From contig CM049307.1 of assembly GCA_026874595.1 (NCBI GenBank), forward strand, positions 78,406,643-78,470,642: a stretch of DNA of 64,000 nt, written 5' to 3'. Shown here piece by piece: positions 12,420-23,140 of this stretch. Positions within the stretch are counted from its first letter, which is position 1, and every line of letters begins with the position of its first letter. A program made the translations under genes and the position numbers. The notes below the pieces were generated by a model. That model was not told the DNA's origin. It was given only the letters and a program-made list of their open reading frames with translations, and did no database searches. This DNA comes from Sipunculus nudus. Taxonomy: Eukaryota; Annelida; Sipuncula; Golfingiida; Sipunculidae.

Positions 12420-12943
12420 GGCTTTTTCCACTTAGCTCTTTAAATATTGAAATGAGTGCCTTTTTTTCCTTATTGCAGTTAATAAATTAAATATGTTTTA
12501 TGCATCAGCTCACCTCCACGTTCTTCCTTCTTTATATTTAACAGGGTTTGATACGGTCCCTTGAGTGGATATTTTGAAATAGCCCAAAACAAATGTGGAA
12601 ATGAGTCCCTTTTATTTTCCTTTCTGCAGTTAATAAATAAAACTCACCTACACTTCCTTTCTTATTCTATATTAAACAGGGTTTCATACGGTCCCTTGTT
12701 TTGGTATTTTTACATATTACAGTCATCTAGTTAAGATACTGATACTTGTACAAACCTGTGAAAATAAGATGCTCCCCGAAGCATTGTAAATACTAAATTG
12801 CCATTCCTCATATTGAGATCACGAAAGGCTATGTTTTATTCCATGAGATGGTTTGTGATACAGAAGAAAAATGAATATATTGACTCTATTTTTACACAAA
12901 TATGTCGATAGACAGTTCAGCTGAGCGCCGTAACCCATGGGAC
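12420..12943 (+). mobile_element. Helentron-like 3' region with duplicated core
   Basis: A core of about 155 bp (CCTTATTGCAGTTAATAAAT ... AACAGGGTTTGATACGGTCCC) occurs twice in tandem. The segment ends with CAGCTGAGCGCCGTAACCC, then CATGGGACCCTTATTGTT. The element at 52285-53793 closes in the same style: CAGCTGAGC, a CCCATGGG palindrome and TTGTT. Established knowledge: non-autonomous Helentron/pearl-like elements in bivalves have tandem cores between short conserved arms. The left end is not defined here. Confidence 0.5.
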
Positions 12944-13703
12944 CCTTATTGTTAATTTTGTGTACTGATGATAATATACATTTCACTCATGCACTGGTTT
13001 CCGTTAATATCTCCATGGTATATGGCACCCAATCTGCTCCTGGTTTTGGTGCTTCTCGTAGAGTTTTTTCTTTCTTTCTTGTAGATGTCAGGTGGAGTGG
13101 CCAATAACACAGCGTGTCATTTTCAAGCCATTCTTTGCGCAGTATGCTAACTTCCTTCGTATGGAAAACTCGACAATGAGAAGGTCTTTGTGGAGCTCCA
13201 TACTGTGCGTAACGATATCAAAGTGTAGAAACCTAACCTGATTATGTATTCGTTAAATGCAACATATGTTGAAGTGTTTAATACAGAATGGGATTACTTC
13301 AGTGAAATTGTTTTAATTACAGTGCAATCACAGTTCATGAAGGTTTCCGATATCAGATTGTTACAAACTCTTGCTGAAATGTATATATTCGTTCATACAT
13401 GATATGTTTAGTAAAAACTTAATTAATGAATAGCAATATTAACAAGCCTATACTACAGTCGGGGACTGGTGCTAACACCCATGGGCTCAAACAAACAGCT
13501 GCAAACCCTGGGTGCTCAGTCACACATGAGATCTGTGGCATCTGTACCTCCTGCACAGTGCCCCAGATCTTTTCACTCTCTTGGCAGCAACTACTCTCTT
13601 CACCTCTGGACATGACCTCACACCTGCCACACTTGAACATTCCATATGATATAATTGTCTTAGATATAGTATTGTGTGTATACAACTTTATTTTTGAATA
13701 TTA
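12548..13703. repeat. Composite repeat copy 1 (pairs with 46944-48076)
   Basis: About 1.15 kb aligns colinearly with 46944-48076 at roughly 85-90 percent identity by eye. It includes the Helentron-like end and a P2X7-like fragment, and in both copies ends at TTATTTTTGAATATTAGC. A further 340 bp of homology follows after unrelated insertions in each copy. A partial, older relative is at 25540-26035. Confidence 0.8.
13419..13685 (-). pseudogene. P2X7-like cytosolic cysteine domain fragment, copy 1
   Basis: The minus-strand frame reads FKCGRCEVMSRGEES, then SCCQE, then ISCVTEHPGF. The spacing (CGRC ... EES.CCQE ... CVT..PGF) resembles the zinc-binding cytosolic ballast domain of vertebrate P2X7, a family module also found alone in invertebrate genomes. 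The 88-codon frame is open and colinear with 47791-48057. By eye the two copies differ at about 21 residues over about 31 nucleotide changes, the proportion expected without purifying selection. No splice signals bound it. I read it as a captured, non-functional fragment, but a lineage-specific domain gene cannot be excluded. Confidence 0.5.
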
Positions 13704-13710
13704 GCTGTTA

Positions 13711-13870
13711 CGGGGTGATATCTAGCGAAGCGGTTGGAACGCCGGACGTGCGCCAGCGACATGGGTTCGGATCACGGATCGGCCCGATATTTTCCTCATA
13801 ACAATTTTCTTCGTAACAAAATAAGGCTCGTCCAACGTGACGGTAAGCTTTGTGCTATTTTAATAGGGGA
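13711..13870 (-). mobile_element. Decayed TRIM LTR plus internal remnant
   Basis: TGTTACGGGGTGA opens an LTR-like sequence that ends CTTCGTAACA near 13819 and is followed by AATAAGGCTCGTCCAACGTGACGG, the start of the TRIM internal region. The A-box-like TAGCGAAGCGGTTGG is intact and the B box is degraded (GGTTCGGATCA). About 48 bp between the LTR end and the A box are deleted compared with 56682-56837. Like the copy at 3301, it reads 5' to 3' along the plus strand, whereas the complete element reads along the minus strand. Confidence 0.75.
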
Positions 13871-13982
13871 GCTATTACTGCTGATGATGGGAAATCTTTT
13901 CTAGATTCACAGTCATCGCCAGATTCTTCGTCACCAGTATCATATACGACCAGGTTCTCCTCGGACCCGGGCGAAAAAAAAC

Positions 13983-14325
13983 TCCTTGCTTAAGCAACTT
14001 GCTTCGTCAACCATGATCATTGATGGCACCTTGCCTTGAGGGCAAATCCCGGGAGTTCAGGTTGAGACGTTACATAGCTCCTAGGAGCAGCCCCGACTTT
14101 TCAGGCGCTCTCCCTGATGCCGTCCAACCATTCGTTCGCTACACCGATTGAAACGCCCAAACGTAGTATACTGATACCGGTATTTTATTCATGGACCCAT
14201 AGCTTATTTTTGTTAAAATATGATAAGTTTATAAATCATGGATGGTTCTTTCAGCTGTGCAAAACTCGAAATGCCATTTATATTTGCTTCTTTTTACGCA
14301 TTTTTGGTTGTGTTGTTTGTACTCA
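13983..14325. repeat. Composite repeat, distal part, copy 1
   Basis: About 340 bp match 49371-49708, for example AGCAACTTGCTTCGTCAACC near the left and TTTACGCATTTTTGGTTGTG near the right. It keeps the same order relative to the 1.15-kb part in both loci, so the two parts form one larger repeat. Confidence 0.8.
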
Positions 14326-14329
14326 GAAA

Positions 14330-15095
14330 TAACGACTGGTCACTTGTTAACAAGACACAAATCTTAAACGTTAGACCAAAAAATGTCTTACTATACTTTT
14401 TTTATATAATCAAAAGGTAAGTCATTAGTAAATATTCTTACATGCATAAAAGAAATCGGGTCACTGTGACCTATATTATGCGAGTTTCGCATGTTTTTAT
14501 GTTTTAAACACTTATAAATACATTTATCCGTGTTCATTGCTGCAAAACAACTTTTGTATAGTCAACAGTTCATTTTATATTAAAGACATGAAATTTTCAG
14601 GAGTGACAGGCAATACACTAAGATTTATATTAATATAGAAACGCATTTTGAAAATGACCTTGAATTACCTTGAAAGGTCACTGAGCATACGCAGTAACAT
14701 TTCAATATATGACATGTTTAAAATAACAAAAAGAAGGAAAATAACAGAATATGTTTTCCTATATAATCCATTTATTGTGTTATGTTACGTTTGCATAGTC
14801 ACATTTAACCTCTCTGACCTTTGACCCCTTTAACAATATAAGTCGTGCATTTTTTTTTTGTTAAACTGAAAACAAGTTGTCACAAAAAAAAATGATGTAC
14901 TATTATTGTATGGTGCAAACCTTTTTTTTTTAACAGGAGGGAGTTAAAGAGAATGCCTATACACTGTAACAAGGGTGCAAATGTAAACGTTTTTTCCATA
15001 AACATAATAAGATAATTACCTGATTTAATTAAGGTACTTAAACACAAGAATATTAAAAGTGAAATAGTCGTTAAGTGATATTTCCTATATTGTTG
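14330..15095. other. Unassigned AT-rich DNA
   Basis: Nothing identifiable. It lies just downstream of the predicted end of the minus-strand gene whose last exon is near 15104. Confidence 0.4.
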
Positions 15096-15103
15096 ATATA
15101 TTA

Positions 15104-15151
15104 TAGAGGAAAATGCAGCATTAAAACATTAAATCTGGCCAACCAGCTCTA
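15104..15151 (-). CDS. Possible terminal exon of gene C
   Basis: On the minus strand a very good pyrimidine-rich acceptor (CCCTCCCACTGTCAATAG) is followed by a 16-codon frame (SWLARFNVLMLHFPL then TAA). It is in phase with the donor of 15291-15386 (phase 0). It is short, so this is a guess from splice signal and phase alone. Confidence 0.3.
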
Positions 15152-15290
15152 TTGACAGTGGGAGGGCAGTTAGAGGTGCATTCAATTACCCCAAAATCAA
15201 GAAACCTGAAGGTCTTTTTAGTCCCTTGGGATACTCCAGGGTAAATATCCAAAATGACGCATAGCAAGCCTCCAGTGGAAGTAGAAATAC

Positions 15291-15386
15291 CTTGCATGGG
15301 TTGACAGTTTCTGGACATCCACCATATGTTACAGTGATGTTACAGTCCCCATCTTTAACATTCACAGGTGTTGGAGATCTCATTCC
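15291..15386 (-). CDS. Exon of unrecognised gene C
   Basis: Minus-strand exon of exactly 32 codons between acceptor TTTCTGTATGCAG and donor TGCAAG|GTATTT. In phase 0 it reads GMRSPTPVNVKDGDC followed by NITVTYGGCPETVNPCK, with three cysteines and an N-glycosylation-type sequon (NIT), which suggests a secreted or extracellular protein. It joins the exon at 15829-15909 in phase 0. In another phase the junction also reads but stops soon after, so phase 0 is preferred. Family not recognised. Confidence 0.5.
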
Positions 15387-15828
15387 CTGCATACAGAAAA
15401 ATAAACAGAAAAGAGAGATTGTAAATGTAAGAAACATGAGAGAAATATGCAAGAATATAGTTCAGTGCAATTATCCCTTAAATTTTTGTATATTTTTCAG
15501 ATTTTTTTCAAAGTCTGACGCTCTATCAATTTACATTACAGAAAATAAACTTTTGTTCTTTCTTTACAAAATTTAAACAAAACTACAAAAATAGTTTTCT
15601 TATGGTCAATGGGAACCTTTAGAAGTGAAAATAATTATACGTTATTTTCAAATATATCTTTACATTTACATTACAGACAATAACTGGCCAAGATTTGTTC
15701 TATCTCCACAAAAAAATAACAATTTCAACATTTTTCTTTATATATGTATTTACTTAAAAAAGGTTAAAACTATCTTTAATACTTGCTGAATATATTAACA
15801 GAAAATATAATAGTTTTGAAAGAATTAC

Positions 15829-15909
15829 CTCTCCTCCATCTGCAATCCCATAGTATCCTTGCATTCTCCAAACAGTGAAGGCAGTATCCTGTATATAGGA
15901 GCTTTGCTT
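15829..15909 (-). CDS. Exon of unrecognised gene C
   Basis: Minus-strand exon of 27 codons between acceptor TTTGTATTTGCAG and donor GGAGAG|GTAATT. In phase 0 it reads KQSSYIQDTAFTVWRMQGYY then GIADGGE. A second frame is also open and has a CLHCLENARILWDC motif. Phase 0 is preferred because it continues through the next exon to its donor. The (TA)n tract at 15941-16024 sits directly upstream of the acceptor. Confidence 0.45.
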
Positions 15910-15937
15910 CTGCAAATACAAATACACAGACAATGCA

Positions 15938-15940
<3 letters not shown>

Positions 15941-16024
<84 letters not shown>
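15941..16024. repeat. (TA)n microsatellite
   Basis: Two TA tracts joined by a short TTTACA interruption, inside an intron of gene C. Confidence 0.95.
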
Positions 16025-16027
<3 letters not shown>

Positions 16028-16842
16028 ATACGAATCAGTTTTAAAATCATACTCAGTGACTGAAAGTTGATCGATCAATAATCATTTTTTTTCATTTTAT
16101 GTGCCATATTATTAACGTAAAATCTGTTGTATAGATACCTAAATATTGACAGAGTAAATTAAGCCTAGCATGTACATCACACTGAAAGGTCAAGACTATA
16201 CTTGTTAATACTTATTCACTGCATAAGGATAACATCTATGAGAGAGTTAGAATATTTTATTGGAATAAAGAGACTTCTTTTGAATGTGCATACCTGATCG
16301 TATATGAAAGGTTATGGAAAAAAATACATGATTTGATGATTTAATCATGAAATGTCCCCTTCCAGAATGATTTCTACAGACAATAGACCTGACAATGTAT
16401 TTTTAAAGGCACAAATGAAAGTATGTGTAAATATGAAGGAATTAACAGTAAGGCTAGGGGCCTGGATTTTATTTATTGTAACTGTAAATAATTATATTAT
16501 GAATATTTGATAACCAGAATATCTGCAATGTTTTATAGGGAGTAAACATGTTCCAAACTGCATAAAATTAAAAAAATAGCCAATAATCAGCAGGTTTGAC
16601 AAATGACACTGTAAGGTTAGAGATGGTCAGGTTAGCGTGGCTCAGCTCCATAAAGCAGCAAACCAAAAAGTTTATTAGAATAAAAATGAATGGAGAGAAT
16701 GAGAAAAGGCAGGCGAATTTAGGTCAGCATCACTGCTAATGTTCAATATGTAAGATACTTGTTTCACAGATTATTAAACTCATCAGCTTATTCAAATTGC
16801 CATGGACTTTACAAAAGAAAATATGATCAAATTCAAACTTAC

Positions 16843-17025
16843 CTTGGTGTACCTTTTCTGCAATGTTCTCTGCTAGGAATTTACCCTGCAACTGCTTGCC
16901 AGTGTAGTTGTGCACCTTGCACATCTTGCATTTGTACTTTGTTCACAGCTCTAAGTTTGGTAAGGCGTGGAACATTTACGTCATCTTTCCTCTAATCATT
17001 GATGCATGTATGGCTCTCTGAACAC
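16843..17025 (-). other. Exon-bearing segment of gene C, frame uncertain
   Basis: On the minus strand this segment ends in a perfect donor (CACCAAG|GTAAGT) and offers several acceptors (TGTGCAG, GTGTTCAG, CCTAGCAG). One frame reads CKVHNYTGKQLQGKFLAENI and is in phase 1 at the donor. Another reads RAIHASMIRGKMT to a GAC|GTAAAT donor and fits the phase-0 exon at 17908-18000. I cannot choose between them without transcripts, so I mark the segment and not an exon. Confidence 0.35.
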
Positions 17026-17029
17026 CTGC

Positions 17030-17900
17030 ACAAGCAGAAGAAATTCTAGGAGTATATAAAAACAGAACTGATAAAGATGTAACCAACGAAAGACAATCTC
17101 AGCACCAGGCATATTAATAATATTTACAAAGTAAGTGCAGGTATATAAATTAATAAACAAAAGTGCTATATTGCATATAAAAATGGTAAATATTGGGGCA
17201 ACAAATGTTTTTACTCAGTGTATAAACAGAAAGGTGCAAAAACAGCATCACATGTGTACGAGGATTTATAAATAGGAAGCAATATATGCAGTACAGCCTT
17301 TATATTACAAAATGATGTAACATTTGTAATTGCATTTACATATACTAGATATTATAATATAACAAGAGCTACAGGCATAATGCAAACCTGCGTAATCTTT
17401 CCTGGTTCCCTGATGATAAACTTGACTATTATTTGAAAAGTTATTATTTTTTAAGGTGTGACAAGTACATGTATAAAGCAAGTACTACCAATTTTGAATC
17501 TTAGTACAAGTATAAATGCGCTCAGTCTGATGCATACTGATGAATGAGGTGTGGTATACCCCATTACAAAGGCCTATATGTGAGTGAGGGGGTGTCAAAA
17601 ACCCCATCCAACCCTAATTATGAATGGAAATTGCAACCCTGTACAACAGAGTTGGGGGGGGGGGGGGTCTCTGGCAAATTTTCAGTTGAGCAAACCTGGA
17701 CATTACAGATGGTTTCACTAGGCCTTGCTAGAACAATTTGTGGGGGGGGATCAATGAGCTATGTTTTCCAACAAAAGTTCAATAACAACTTCAGTACTGG
17801 TATCAGTGAACGACAGTGACAGAGGTGATGTCTTCCGTGTAGCTAAAATGACTTACAGTCAGCTGAGCTAAATAGGCAGTATATTATTATGTGATGTTTA
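17030..17900. other. Probable intron of gene C with poly-G tract
   Basis: AT-rich DNA between candidate exons. A G-rich run near 17655-17668 resembles other repeat fragments in the window. Confidence 0.35.
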
Positions 17901-17907
17901 AACTTAC

Positions 17908-18000
17908 ATAATTCCTATTCTTAAGAAATAGGAGAGTTGCCATGATGGTATCCAAATCTTCTTTGAATTTGCCACACTGTTGGAAATGCTTGACCATTTT
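17908..18000 (-). CDS. 5' coding exon of unrecognised gene C
   Basis: Minus-strand exon of 31 codons between a strong acceptor (TATGTTTTCAG) and donor (AATTAT|GTAAGT), open in phase 0. It reads KMVKHFQQCGKFKEDLDTIM then ATLLFLKNRNY. The sequence is helix-forming and charged. A start codon could come from the first exon near 19195, where minus-strand CATCTTCAATG is followed directly by GTAAAATG. Translation could also begin at the Met in this exon. Function unknown. Confidence 0.5.
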
Positions 18001-18376
18001 CTGAAAACATAAACAGTATTTGGCTGTGCCTTAGCAGCCTTAATTTTCAGGCTCTCTCTCCCCCTCTCTCTCTCTCTTAAAAAGACTGGCTAAAATGTTA
18101 GCACTTTGGCTAGCATGGTATGTTTTTTTTTTCTTCTAAAACATGTTAAGAAATTTAGGAAATTGTCTCAAATCTGTTAATTATTTGTTTAATCTGTGTT
18201 TACTCTCTGTTTAAGCATCTGTTAAAAATATTTAAAAAAAAATAAAGGGACCTTGATATCTTAATTTCTCTGGTTGACATGTAAGTGGGAAAACCTTATT
18301 CAAGGCCTGATTTAAAATCTAGTAAATAAATAATTCAAAACTGTTTTCAGCGGTGCCTTTACCAAAACTCCCCTTA

Positions 18377-18378
<2 letters not shown>

Positions 18379-18433
<55 letters not shown>

Positions 18434-18935
18434 CATGTATATTTATACCATTCATGCATGATATACACCCAGACATGGCCAGGTGTGTGTGTTTGTGGGT
18501 GGGGGGGGGGGGGGTTTGCTTCCTTTTTCTTAATTGGCAATTCCCTGAAACTAAAAAAGACTTAATCATTAATGATAAACATTGGCATCAATGCAAGGAA
18601 TGGGGGTTATATATCCCCCCCCCCACTTTTTTAACAAGGGGGGATTGGTCAATGTAATCATCCCCAACACTGATATTGAGCAAGTAACAATTACTTTTAT
18701 GTATTGGACATGTAATATATGAATAATTAGAAAACTTGAACTTGTTTCTATTTCTGAGTTAACTGAAATATAACGTTATCTAATAATCTAAACATAGTTT
18801 AGAGTTGACATTTAATGGAAACATAAAACCTGCACTTAATTAATATATAATATCAACATCACACAAATGTCACACATTATAAAAGGTGTATATATATATA
18901 TATAATATATATATATATTTATATATATATATATA
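18379..18935. repeat. (TA)n tracts with poly-G and poly-C runs
   Basis: A TA tract at 18379-18431, a G run at 18501-18514, a C run near 18617 and a second TA tract at 18889-18935. No exon lies between them. Confidence 0.85.
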
Positions 18936-18959
18936 TACTCATATATACATAATATATAT

Positions 18960-19030
18960 TTCCAACTCAATCACTCTTCTACCCCTGCCAGTGTATATTT
19001 CCAACTCAATCCCTCTTCTACCCCTGCCAG
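18960..19030. repeat. Short tandem duplication
   Basis: TTTCCAACTCAATCACTCTT and the CTACCCCTGCCAG that follows it occur twice, about 42 bp apart. A poly-C tract follows. Confidence 0.7.
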
Positions 19031-19184
19031 CGACAGTCGCCCCCCCCCACCCCCCAACTGAGGAAACACATGAACAAGACTGGCCTCGTACCACTATACC
19101 ATTACCAACGTACACTATTATACAGTATTAGAATAACAACTAACACAGTAAACAGATTTATGCCTACATATTAAAGAAGAACAT

Positions 19185-19480
19185 TTTACCATTGAAGATG
19201 CTGGGTGACTTCTGTGACTTTCAGCAGCCAGCAGACGGACAAAAATGGCTTCTCTTCCCGCCGTGGAGTCAAAAGATCCAGGATGTTGACGTCATGAGTG
19301 GCCCCGCTGATCACATGACGCGCGGTTTATTTCATCTGTACCGTCTGCTTTACACACGTGTCACACCATTTTCACAGACGCTTATCATTTGACGTTGCAT
19401 TTGCGCGTTATTCAACGCACAAGAGCGTCTACATTGCAAAGCGGCGTAAATTTACAGTCTTATGCGCCGTTATTTTACGG
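19185..19480 (-). promoter_or_regulatory. Candidate promoter of gene C with CRE palindrome
   Basis: A local rise in GC and CpG in AT-rich DNA, just upstream of the first candidate exon of the minus-strand gene. It contains a perfect CRE palindrome TGACGTCA (about 19287-19294) and an E-box CACGTG core (ACACGTGTCA, about 19354). The palindromic CRE is the binding motif of CREB/ATF factors (established). Use as a promoter here is inferred from position and composition. Confidence 0.4.
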
Positions 19481-19499
19481 TAATTTTTAACAGTGTGGG

Positions 19500-20890
19500 C
19501 TATAGCATTAGCATTATCAAATATAGTATCCTTTCTATAACTGCAAACATGCCTTTATAATACGCTTAAAGTTGGCGGGATGTGCCGCTCTTCATAAGGT
19601 AATATATTTCATACTTCTAGTTCTAAACTGTTAAAAGTGATTGTCCATTGAATCGGTTGATATGTGTCAACCATATTGTACATATGAAAAACCCTTGAAT
19701 TACTTAAACGTTAAATTACAACTGATTCCCAACACTAGTATTCACAGTAGTATTTAATTCAAGAGTCATCTGCTGGTGGTGGATTAAGCCTTACTGGTCA
19801 CAGCTGGACCTGGCTGTTAATAGTTCAGGGTGACCTGCCATTGCTGATCAACTACAAAATCAAAATAGTACATTGGCATATGTTAAATATTTTCCCATTT
19901 ATTGAAATAATTCATCTTTTAATGTAAAAAAAAAAATAGTGGCACTTGTGTGTTTTGTGGAGACATGAGCTTGCAGTGCCCCCGACCCCCCCCACCCCCC
20001 CCCCCCCCCCCCAGTCAGCCAACACAACCTTTTTTGTAAGGGTTTCAGACTAGTTTTTGCAGTGGACCCCTCTTTTCCTTACCAGGGGACCTATTTTTAG
20101 AATCCGCTCCAGAATGCATTCCACCTTTAAGTAAAATACTGACATGTTAGCCTGAAACTAGGAAGTTCGGGTCATTTTTGTGATATCTACTGATCTACTG
20201 ATACCTGTACTTTCTAAAGCTAGTTGTATGAAAAAAAAAAAAAACACATAGGGCAATGCAAGACCCTGTCCATGATTTACACGAGTTATTATCAATTATG
20301 AATAAAATCAAATTGCCTGCCCATCGGAACGGTGTGTGTGTGGGGGGGGGGGGGGCACTTCACAAAGCTGTATTACACAATCCGTTACCAAATTGCAGAA
20401 TTAATAAGTCGAGCCAAGAAAAAAATGCAAAAACTATTGAAAAGGACTGCTGACCGACCAGAGGACTCGGCAGATGACAGCTCACGCGACGTAAACAAAA
20501 ACGCGCCGTTGGTGCAGGCGATATAAAAAAATACAAAATCGCTTTAGCTTGTGAGGAAAACGACCCCTTTTTGTTAACGGAAATTAACCACGCTCAAGAA
20601 AAATGACGAAACCATCCGTGGAGCAAATACAGGTTTATACTATTTATAAATCAGAGGAAACGTTACTTCCTTGCAGACAAATTTACGCTTACCGTCTGCA
20701 AGGGAAAGAAGATCTGTTATGACAAAGATGCTGGAGAGCGATGGCATCTCTCGTATCAGTCATTAAATTAAAAAAAAAATGAAAGTAATTAAAAATTAAT
20801 AATGACTAAGTAAGATCTTAACTATTTTTATCCCAGTGAATTGTTTACGTCTTATACACTCTAAAAATGACGTTTCACAGATGTTTTAAA
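19500..20890. other. Intergenic DNA with poly-C and poly-G tracts
   Basis: It holds a long C run at 19980-20012 and a G run at 20341-20353. A CpG-richer patch at 20450-20525 may belong to the promoter region of the plus-strand gene at 21202. I see no exon. Confidence 0.35.
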
Positions 20891-20897
20891 TGATGTT

Positions 20898-21034
20898 AAG
20901 CATGTTTTGTATGCAAACATGTTTCAATTTTAAACATGTTTCAAAACATGTTTCACTGTTTGTTTTTAAAATTGGGTCCATTGAAACATCATGCTATGTC
21001 GTTACATATGTAATACATGTTTTAAGACATGTCT
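20898..21034 (+). promoter_or_regulatory. Cluster of five p53-family-type half-sites
   Basis: Five decamers match RRRCWWGYYY: AAGCATGTTT (20898), AAACATGTTT (20915, 20932 and 20944) and AGACATGTCT (21025). Spacers of 7 and 2 bp fall in the range allowed for full p53-family sites. The cluster lies about 170-300 bp upstream of a start codon in good context. The motif match is seen directly. Regulatory use is inferred. Confidence 0.4.
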
Positions 21035-21201
21035 CGCGTGGGCAATTACATTTTAATTGTTTTAACCGCCGTTATTTTTTGCCACTGATCACATGACCGT
21101 ATTATCCCCATTCATATGATAAACTGATTGCCAGTGATCGTGGGAAAGATGAAAACTTCCGAGAAAACGGAACGTGATTTTGAGCAATTACCAGGTCCAC
21201 C

Positions 21202-21277
21202 ATGGATGATGTTCAGGCTTGGGCGCAGAGAAGGTCTCCTGTAGCAACCCAAAATATAATTTGCCAGAAATTAAAAG
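21202..21277 (+). CDS. First coding exon of unrecognised gene B
   Basis: The start codon sits in a strong context (GGTCCACCATGG). The frame MDDVQAWAQRRSPVATQNII continues for 25 codons to a strong donor (AAAAG|GTGAGT), leaving one base (phase 1). A strong start context and a consensus donor together make a real first exon likely. The best phase-compatible acceptor downstream is at 23784. I do not recognise the N-terminus. Confidence 0.5.
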
Positions 21278-21470
21278 GTGAGTCAAACGTTAAGTATGTG
21301 AACAGTATATATATTCATAATATCGCTCATAGAGATACAAATATTCATGCTTTATATATATTACAACGACATTTTACCTTCACAAGAATTAATATGCAAT
21401 ATAAAGTACAAACCACCATTCAAATACAGCAATGTCACTTATGAGACAATTCATATACAAGGGTATGTAC

Positions 21471-21750
21471 AGGATTTTGGAAAGGGGGGGGGGAGTGGGG
21501 GGGGGATCTAACCTCGGGGGGATTTCCAAAAAAAAGTCCTTACTTTTCAAATGCTGATGGGATACAGCCCTCTGAAGGGCCAATAATTCACTGGTTGTCA
21601 TTGTAAAAGGGGGTGGGGGGCTTTCTTGACCCCTTGGAACCCCCAACCCCACAATGCCGCGCCCCTGAATATAAAACTTTCCAGTGCACTTATTCCATGT
21701 GAGCCGCGCCCCTGAATATAAGACTTTCCAGTGCACTTATTCCATGTGAG
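21471..21750. repeat. G-rich repeat with 46-bp tandem duplication
   Basis: A G-rich element followed by two copies of a unit containing GCGCCCCTGAATATAA and CCAGTGCACTTATTCC (about 21658-21750). It lies in the intron of gene B. Confidence 0.65.
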
Positions 21751-21759
21751 TCCAGAACA

Positions 21760-22410
21760 CAAGTAAGTAGTAGCGTCAATTTATCCCCCTCCATACTGAT
21801 GCCCCTGCAAGTAAGTACATTTAAGAGAGGGCAATCAAGCAAGCAGGAATGTTAATGACTGTAGCAGTCTTTGAAATTTGGAGTGTTTTTATATTTAAAA
21901 AATTACTTTAAAATAGACATGTTGTTTTTATATTTTTTTAAAGTAAAACAAGTGGTCATTAGCAACTTTTTATTAGAAACTACTGTACAAAATTCAATTT
22001 GGTTCGGCATAACCATGACCCATCTTTGGGTGCATTGTGGACCCAAGTTTACATGTTTAGGCTGCTGAGTAGGTAAGATATTTATTTATCAAATGTGATG
22101 CATGATGAAAATGCTGCTGTTTCAAGAAGTAGGCTGTGCAAAGATAATTTTGTTAAATTTTTCAAAACAGTTTTATTGAAACCTTGAATTTGAAGATGAA
22201 TAAGGAAGACATAAGTAATTTGTGATTAGAATGATTACATTAGCAAATTCAAAACCTGTAATTATGTGCAATATCATATTTGTGTAGATTAAAATCTGCA
22301 GCATGTTCAAAAATTACCTCATGGGCACATCGTAAACAAAATTGTAACTTATGCATCTTATCAATGCTGAATGTGTGTACATGGGTGGTGATGGTGGAAT
22401 AGGTTCCAGA
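21760..22410 (+). other. Intron of gene B, nothing else seen
   Basis: AT-rich DNA with no exon supported by both an acceptor and a donor. Confidence 0.35.
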
Positions 22411-22411
22411 G

Positions 22412-23140
22412 TAACAAGGCCGGATGTGTGAATGGAGTCCAGGCTACCAATGTGTGGTGCTTGTGGATTTTGGTCAAGGGTACCAAGGCTGGGTGTGTGT
22501 ACATGGGTGTTGGTGGAAATGGGTTCAGAGTACCAAGTTTGGATGTGTGAATACATGACTGGTGGTGAACTTAGGTCCAGGGTACCAAGGCTGGATGAAT
22601 GTACATGGGTGTTGGTGGAATGGGGTTCGATCAGGGTACCAAGAATGGATGTGTGAACATTGGTAGTGTTGGGGAATAGGGTCCAGTGTACCAGTGCTGG
22701 ATGCATGCGTATGGGTGGTGCTTGTGGAATAGGGTTCAGGATACCAAGTCTGGATGTGTGAAAACATGACTGGTGGTGGTACCAAGGCTGGTTGTGTGCA
22801 CACGGTGTTGATGGAACTGGGTCCAGGGTATCTAAGGCTGGATGTGTGATCATGGATGTTTGTTCAGTGTGGTCCAGAGTACAAAGGCTGGATATGTGTA
22901 CATGGGTGTTGCTGGAATGGGGTCAAGGGTATCAAGGTTGGATGTGTGTACATGGGTGTTGGTGGAATGGAGTTCAGGGTACCAAGGCTGGATGTGTGTG
23001 CATGGGTGTTGGTGGTGGGACTGCTTTGGATACCCAGGCTGGATGGGTAAATATTGGTGGTGGGGTGGTTTCCAGGGTACCAAGGCTGGATGTGAGTATA
23101 TTGGTGGTAATGGTGGTATAGTGGTTCCAGTTTACCCAAG
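22412..23140. repeat. 50-bp minisatellite, about 14 diverged units
   Basis: Units with consensus ACCAAGGCTGGATGTGTG followed by TACATGGGTGTTGGTGG repeat every 50 bp, as measured between successive CATGGGTGTT copies at 22901, 22951 and 23001. Units in the left half are more diverged and vary in length. Because 50 is not a multiple of three, a stop-free unit stays open in several frames, which explains the long apparent proteins here on both strands. Confidence 0.9.

Noticed and set aside
15754-16078. Tyr-Ile repeat proteins around the TA microsatellites
   Set aside because: Translations of (TA)n give alternating Tyr and Ile in any frame. The same applies near 2721, 18312, 18886 and 57344. Only the flanking exon at 15829-15909 is kept.
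22314-22853. 179-codon minus-strand open frame, the longest in the window
   Set aside because: It lies over the 50-bp minisatellite and is a product of a stop-poor repeat unit. Neighbouring units are open in other frames and on the other strand too.
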